This document shows positions 59,295-64,000 of a DNA stretch of 64,000 nt, piece after piece. The notes beneath the pieces are model-generated. The model ran no database searches. It saw only the letters and a program-made list of their open reading frames with translations, and was not told where the DNA came from. Each line of letters starts with the position of its first letter. The first letter of the stretch is position 1. The DNA is taken from NCBI GenBank assembly GCA_032622095.1, contig CP136066.1, forward strand, positions 199,057,564-199,121,563, read 5' to 3'. The translations under genes were made by a program, and so were the position numbers. The stretch comes from Siphonodentalium dalli (Eukaryota; Mollusca; Scaphopoda; Gadilida; Siphonodentaliidae).

Positions 59295-60241
59295 TATATA
59301 CATGTAGCAGGAAGTTGCTGCATACCTTGATAATTTAAAGCAATGAATTTCGTTTTAACATATACTCAGTTTTGAATAGAATACTTACAAGTAGTGGGAT
59401 AGTATTAAAAACAAACTAATGTAGAGCAACAAAATTAGTTATCATAAAACGTTTTCACCTGAGCACATGTTTACCTCAGAAATGGGCAACATGATTGGAG
59501 ACTGCTAATTTGGGCATAACATGTCAGTAGACTTCAGAAAAATTATCTAACTTGAATAATTTCATAATAGTGATGGATCTACTCGTTCCTAGCGGATATT
59601 ATATCAATAGCCAGTATAAAATTGACTGCAAGCCGCACCAACCTAGATTATTTAAAATTTTCTTTAAAGACATATTATGGACTTGTTCGGTGCAAGAAAC
59701 TAATAAGTTAGTACTCGTGTGCAGGCGCTATGCCAAGTGTGGGAATGTAATCCTCTACTAGCATTACCGAAAAATTCAAAGAAATAATCGATAGCGCTCC
59801 AGAGATATCATTGTTTGAACTACGCTTAATTGTAAATATTTACATCTCGATTCGGGACGCTGCGAACGGCGATAAACTAACGCAAATTATTTCGCCAACG
59901 AGAGTCATTGCATTTAATTAATATACAAGAATGACGTGTACTAGCTGTTTTTCTCACTCCACATGTGTGATGGTATACATACGCGGTCTAAATGGTGCAC
60001 AAAATGCATAATAACGAAAAACATTCAATAAAGAGTTCACACTCGTTGTTTATGGTTGGGGAATCCAACCCATTCATCGACTGGCAGCCAAATGAATACA
60101 TCAAGAAATCGTGTGGCGATAGGTGGTCCAGAATTAGGAACGTCGATAAATCGAAGATATGATTATTCGATACCAGAAGTGTTTTTTTTTAGATCAGTGA
60201 TATGCGGAGAGAAGCAGTGCAAGAACATATGATCTAATTGA
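59295..60241. other. Intergenic, no gene
   Basis: 59670-59760 (ACATATTATGGACTTGTTCG, GTGCAGGCGCTATGCCAA) matches 46064-46140 next to the MITE cluster, so a diverged repeat is shared. Otherwise chance frames. Confidence 0.45.
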
Positions 60242-60990
60242 TTATGGTACAATTGCCCGCAATGTTTGCAAATGGAGTTGTTGCGTGTCGTATGTCGTCC
60301 TGTTGAGGGTGTTTGCCATTCGAATTGATATTGAGACATACTTAAGATTGGCCCAACATAACTCCCACGCCCTCCGGGAGGTCGTGCGACGTGGCTTCAC
60401 ACTCCGAAAGAAATCGAGAGCAGCTATATTGTCCACTTGAAGTTTTTCGGACGAGGATGTCATAATTTGTTTCACTGTATCCTTCGATTGTGATTGGTTG
60501 GGATTGGGAAAGAAGCCCAAAGTTCTAATCCCCAAGTTAGGGTCAACAGTGCCGTTTCCGCTCAAGATATCGACTTGGTAATTGAAACTTTGGTACATAT
60601 ATGTCAATTCTGCACGGTAGTGCATGCACCATCTCGCTCGGTCCCCTGGGGGTCGGCCGATGTTATTTTCGTCGTTTTTGCGTACATTCATAGCGAATTC
60701 GGCAGTAGCGTGTAGGTTAATTTATTCACTTCCGCTACAGCTAGCGACTTGTTCGATCGCTCATGGATGCAGAGTGGTATTCGCTGCATGATGTGGTGTC
60801 CATTTCCGTGGTCAGGCAGTCAGGGAGGGGCGGTCGGTGCCTTTATTTTTATTATGCGTACTAGACGGAATTGGTCGCAAGTTATGGGTTATCAGTGCCG
60901 TTTCCACTCGAGCTATCGACTTGGGGATTAGAAATTTGGTACATACACGATAGTGCATGCCTCATCTCGCTTGGACCCCAGGGGGTGCGA
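60242..60990. repeat. Partly duplicated block with a 149-codon minus-strand frame
   Basis: The minus-strand frame 60691-60242 (RPPGDRARWCMHYRAE, RTLGFFPNPNQSQ) is the longest frame in the right third of the window, but matches no known family to me. Its upstream part is repeated at about 60890-60985 (CAGTGCCGTTTCC, CTATCGACTTGG, TAGTGCATGC, TCTCGCT-GG-CCCC-GGGGG), about 345 bp away, in a decayed state. Repeat-derived coding sequence is the likeliest reading. Confidence 0.4.
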
Positions 60991-61189
60991 TCGGGAGCAG
61001 TAGGCTTTTAGTAGGACTCGTTATCCCTTAATTTATAACTTGTATTGTTGGGTCAAATTTTCTCATAGTTTCAGGCTTGAATAACATCAAGGCATGGGAT
61101 ATTAAACACCGAGTGATCGAACGAACGTCATATGCATTTTAATTATTATTTATTAAGGTTGAGGAAGGGCATTTTCCAAATATGCTAAA

Positions 61190-61690
61190 AAAAATAATTG
61201 AAATCAGTTAATATTTGTTTGAGATATCCTCAGATCCGTCTTGAAAAAAACGACAATCAAAGGGCAATAACTCCAGCGAAAATGCCTGGCTGGATTTGTT
61301 TACTGTCATGTTTCAGATATTGGTAATTGAGAGGAATAAACCCCAGACAAAATTTATGGGTGCTGCTTGTCGAAAAATGACGATCAAAGGGTCATATCTC
61401 TTTAAAAATATCTGGCCAGGGCTAGTTTGCAAACTCATTTCAGATACTGGTCTTGTGAACTCATATACCTAAAATCTTTCAAATTCGATGATAATTGTTC
61501 GAAATAAAGCTCGGACAAATTTTCCCTGGAAGTTGCACGAAAAAATGATAACCAAAGGACAATAACTATGACAAAAATGTCTGGCCAGGCCTAGATTATA
61601 AACTCATTTCAGATACTCCTCTTGTGAACTCAAAATCCAAAATTATTTGAAATCTGTTCATAATTTGAGATTGCTCAATCAATGAAAGTG
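61190..61690. repeat. Dispersed 'caatcaaagggc' repeat, three degenerate units
   Basis: Units of about 160 bp share GACAATCAAAGGGCAATAACTC, TGTCTGGCC(A)GG, AACTCATTTCAGATACT and GATAATTGTTCGAAATAA. The lead-in AATAATTGAAATCAGTTAAT is the same as at 37322. The same element type occurs twice in the window. Confidence 0.7.
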
Positions 61691-61829
61691 TCAATGACAC
61701 TGCAGCTCAACTTGAATGAGGGATAATTTCATTTGTTTCATTGTTTCATTTGCGATTATGAATGCGGAAATTTGAAATGTCTAAGTAATACAATATGTCA
61801 ACATGAAGAGATATATAATTATTTTAAAG

Positions 61830-61930
61830 TTAGGGGTCTGCGATTCTTCGAATATTCGATTCAATTCGAAATCGCTGTGAAGCTTCGATTCGATTCGATA
61901 TCGTTCTGCTCAAAATTTAGAATACTGGGG
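61830..61930. repeat. ATTCGATTC-rich dispersed repeat fragment
   Basis: GATTCTTCGAATATTCGATT, CAATTCGAAATCGCTGTGAA and ATTCGATTCGATATCG show the same ATTCGAA/GATTCG bias as 62920-63010 and 63880-63975. Confidence 0.5.
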
Positions 61931-62149
61931 TTTGGTTTTCAAACGAAATATATGCGACAAATTGTTTCGCGGTTTATAACCAACGCAGATGGCTACTAAT
62001 CGCGGCAATTCCGCATCTCGCACAAATTTGAAGTGTAAAACGTACATAGTGAATTTCGTACCACCTCAGGGGCATCTCACGTCCTCAAATTAACAGCACC
62101 ATAATCAGAAATAATATTAAAATGTAGACATATTTTGTTCTTATAGTGA

Positions 62150-62470
62150 CTTATACCAATCATAAATATCGCGTAGATAGCATGCTATCGTCAAGAGCTG
62201 CACAGTGTTATGTAAACGGCAGCCAATGTATATTACACAATTTGACGCTTTGTAATATAACACAGCGTAGATCTTGAAGACAACATACTACTTACGAGAT
62301 ATTTATTATTGGTACAGGGCACTATAGGCATAAAATCTTACTATATTTTAACATTCTTTCTTCTTACTAGTCACTAGTATCACGGTTTCAATGAATGTGT
62401 GCATATTTTTACAGCATTACCCACCGCAAACGCTACGCATTCCTTTAAAATAAAAACGTTTATTTTATTT
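62150..62470 (+). repeat. Dispersed repeat, third diverged copy
   Basis: Shared with 50115-50560: TAGATAGxATGCTATCGTCAAGA-like, TATGTAAAC, TATTTTAACATTCTTTC, and CATATTTTTACAGCATTACCCACCGCAAACGC. Strongly diverged. Confidence 0.5.
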
Positions 62471-62919
62471 TCATTTATGGAACAGCGAGCCTGGGAGAGC
62501 CTAGTTTGTCGGTCGGTGATCGATTTTATTTTTTTAATATTCATATGTATTATCTGTTATAGTTTAAGAGTTAGTAGAAACCCATGCGGCAACTGCACTC
62601 AGGTATTGAATACCTAATCGCATACGACTACAACTTAAGTGTTTGGAACGCAAGTCTGTGATAGGTATTTGCCTCAAAATTTTTAAAATCAGGTGTGTCT
62701 TCGTGTCGTGCTGATGACAAACCCCACTGGTGATTGTCATTATTGATTGATTATATCGCTAATTCTGGAACAAAATCAGTTAGACAAATGTCAAGTTCGT
62801 CATAATTGAACTTTATACACGAACAACAATGACACAAATTACTATGGTTTTGTATTTACAAGTTCCTCCTTTATTTTGCGGGAATTTCGACGTAAATATT
62901 GATGATTTCAAAATGTGGA

Positions 62920-63010
62920 TTTAGGGGATTCGAGATTCGATTCGATTAGAAATTTTTTGAATATTCGATTCGAGATTCGATTCGAACCAAAATCTAAGAT
63001 TCGCAGCCTC
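62920..63010. repeat. ATTCGATTC-rich dispersed repeat fragment
   Basis: GATTCGAGATTCGATTCGAT occurs in two near-copies here, with TTTTGAATATTCGATTCGAG between. Confidence 0.55.
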
Positions 63011-63169
63011 CTAATTAATGCAGAATCCAAGATGGCTGCTTGCGGACATGTTTTCCAATGAAATTCAAAAAATGTATATCTCACATCTAGAGGCAATCCT
63101 AAACAATGCCTGTAAATTTCCAAAACAATTCTCCAATAAATGCAGGCTGCAGGGTGTGCCGATGGTTTA

Positions 63170-63620
63170 AAATTTGAAATCCAAGACGGCTGCTGGCGGT
63201 CATGATTTTAACGAATTTAAAAAACCGATAGCTCCCATCTAGAGGTCACCTCGAAGATCCATATGAAGTTTTGTGACGATCGGGTGAGAGGTGTGACATG
63301 TAGGGTGTGCTAACGGAAATTGCCGATGGATCACGGACACACGCACATACAATGGACGCCAACCCATACATAGCAATAGCTCTAACTTGACTTCGTCAGG
63401 TTGAGTTAAAAAGAGGCGTAACTCCGTCATTTCATCGGACCTGGACTAAATTCAAACTTGGCCTACGAACAAAATATCAGGAAATTCTGTTGAAAATTGC
63501 TCAAGTTACCATCCGGAAAACCAGAAAACAGTCGAAAAACGGGCAAAACTGAAAAAAAAATCATCAGACCGTGACCAGAATAACTTGACATAATGTAATG
63601 GTTATTCGTCAAACCGAGTT
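63170..63620. repeat. Dispersed repeat with TCCATATGAAGTTTTGTGACG core
   Basis: The stretch from AAGACGGCTGCTGGCGGTCA through CATCTAGAGGTCACC, ACGGACACACGCACATACAATGG and AGCTCTAACTTGACTTCGTC looks like the tail region common to many mollusc dispersed repeats. No ORF. Confidence 0.45.
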
Positions 63621-63769
63621 TCTTCCAATCAGATAATTTGAAGAGGAGTTAACGTTATTATTATTCTGGATGTTCCGATGTGTATTGTGTACTTTACACT
63701 TAAGATTTCCGTTCGTGTTCGAGGAAATAATTTCACACTTCCTGAGTACTGTACAATTTACCAGCAATT

Positions 63770-63975
63770 GTTTTATGAATCGGCTAAACGTATTCGAAAT
63801 ATTAATTCAGAATGGTATATAACTACACTGTATCTGCGATCGTTTTATGAATCGGCGAAATGTATTCGAAATATTAATTCAGCAGTCGCCATTGAAATAT
63901 TCGAACCAAAATTGTTTAACCTAATTCGAATAGAAAATTTGGACAGAATTGAATAACAAATCGAACATCGAATAT
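63770..63975. repeat. 38-bp unit tandem pair, then ATTCGAA-rich end
   Basis: GTTTTATGAATCGGCTAAACGT plus ATTCGAAATATTAATTCAG is repeated at 63770-63812 and 63841-63883. The frame 63678-63956 is produced by it. Confidence 0.7.
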
Positions 63976-64000
63976 TCGCAGGATCCTACTCCGAGTCCTG

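Overview
This is eukaryotic genomic DNA, AT-rich and mostly non-coding, with spliced genes, tRNA-derived SINE and LINE relics, many MITE-like palindromes and minisatellites. The repeat types (frequent ACATGTA motifs, drug-prompted-style 'caaagggcaataactc' repeats, abundant TTAA-flanked MITEs) and the gene content suggest a lophotrochozoan, most likely a bivalve mollusc. That assignment is inference. No bacterial genes, CRISPR arrays or rRNA genes are visible.

Three protein-coding loci can be supported from splice-bounded open frames. (1) About 2.9-5.9 kb, plus strand: two exons of a cytosolic sulfotransferase, namely the YED exon and the terminal GDWK exon. The exon that should lie between them and the 5' P-loop exons were not found. 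(2) 8.07-31.7 kb, minus strand: a receptor-type protein tyrosine phosphatase-like gene rebuilt here from about 14 exons. From 5' (right) to 3' (left) it has two exons of an unrecognised ectodomain, a six-cysteine EGF/EB-like exon, a transmembrane exon, a basic juxtamembrane exon and then one PTP-fold domain split over ten exons, with the stop at 8070. Intron phases match from exon to exon. The domain has lost the usual catalytic motifs (KNRY, TQGP, WPD, and the P-loop arginine, which is alanine). The transmembrane exon carries a two-base TG insertion that breaks the frame, and the WPD-region exon has lost its splice donor. It is therefore either a receptor pseudophosphatase or a young pseudogene. 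The two genes converge, tail to tail, across a 2.2-kb interval filled with MITEs. (3) 44.63-44.77 kb, plus strand: one isolated phase 1-1 exon of unknown product, squeezed between two minisatellites.

Repeats dominate the rest. 0-1.6 kb: a 1.08-kb TIR element with a perfect 8-bp target duplication. 1.6-7.6, 12.5, 24.8, 45.6-47.8 and 52.3 kb: at least four MITE families (three with TTAA ends, one with TA ends) that share the same 69-bp near-perfect hairpin although their terminal repeats differ. 46.1 and 58.8 kb: long TTAA-flanked palindromes. 25.7 and 54.8 kb: a half-kilobase element with a palindromic head. Introns of the receptor gene hold a tRNA-SINE with target duplication, two LINE 3' fragments, a 19-copy minisatellite and a duplicated about 400-bp segment. 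32-44 kb is intergenic: a (TTG)n tract, a LINE reverse-transcriptase scrap, a degenerate satellite (40.0-41.9 kb), duplicated blocks and palindromes. 48-64 kb is intergenic with dispersed repeats, tandem duplications and possible large TTAA elements.

All calls come from reading the sequence by eye. Splice sites and frames were checked base by base for the exons given; no database search was possible.
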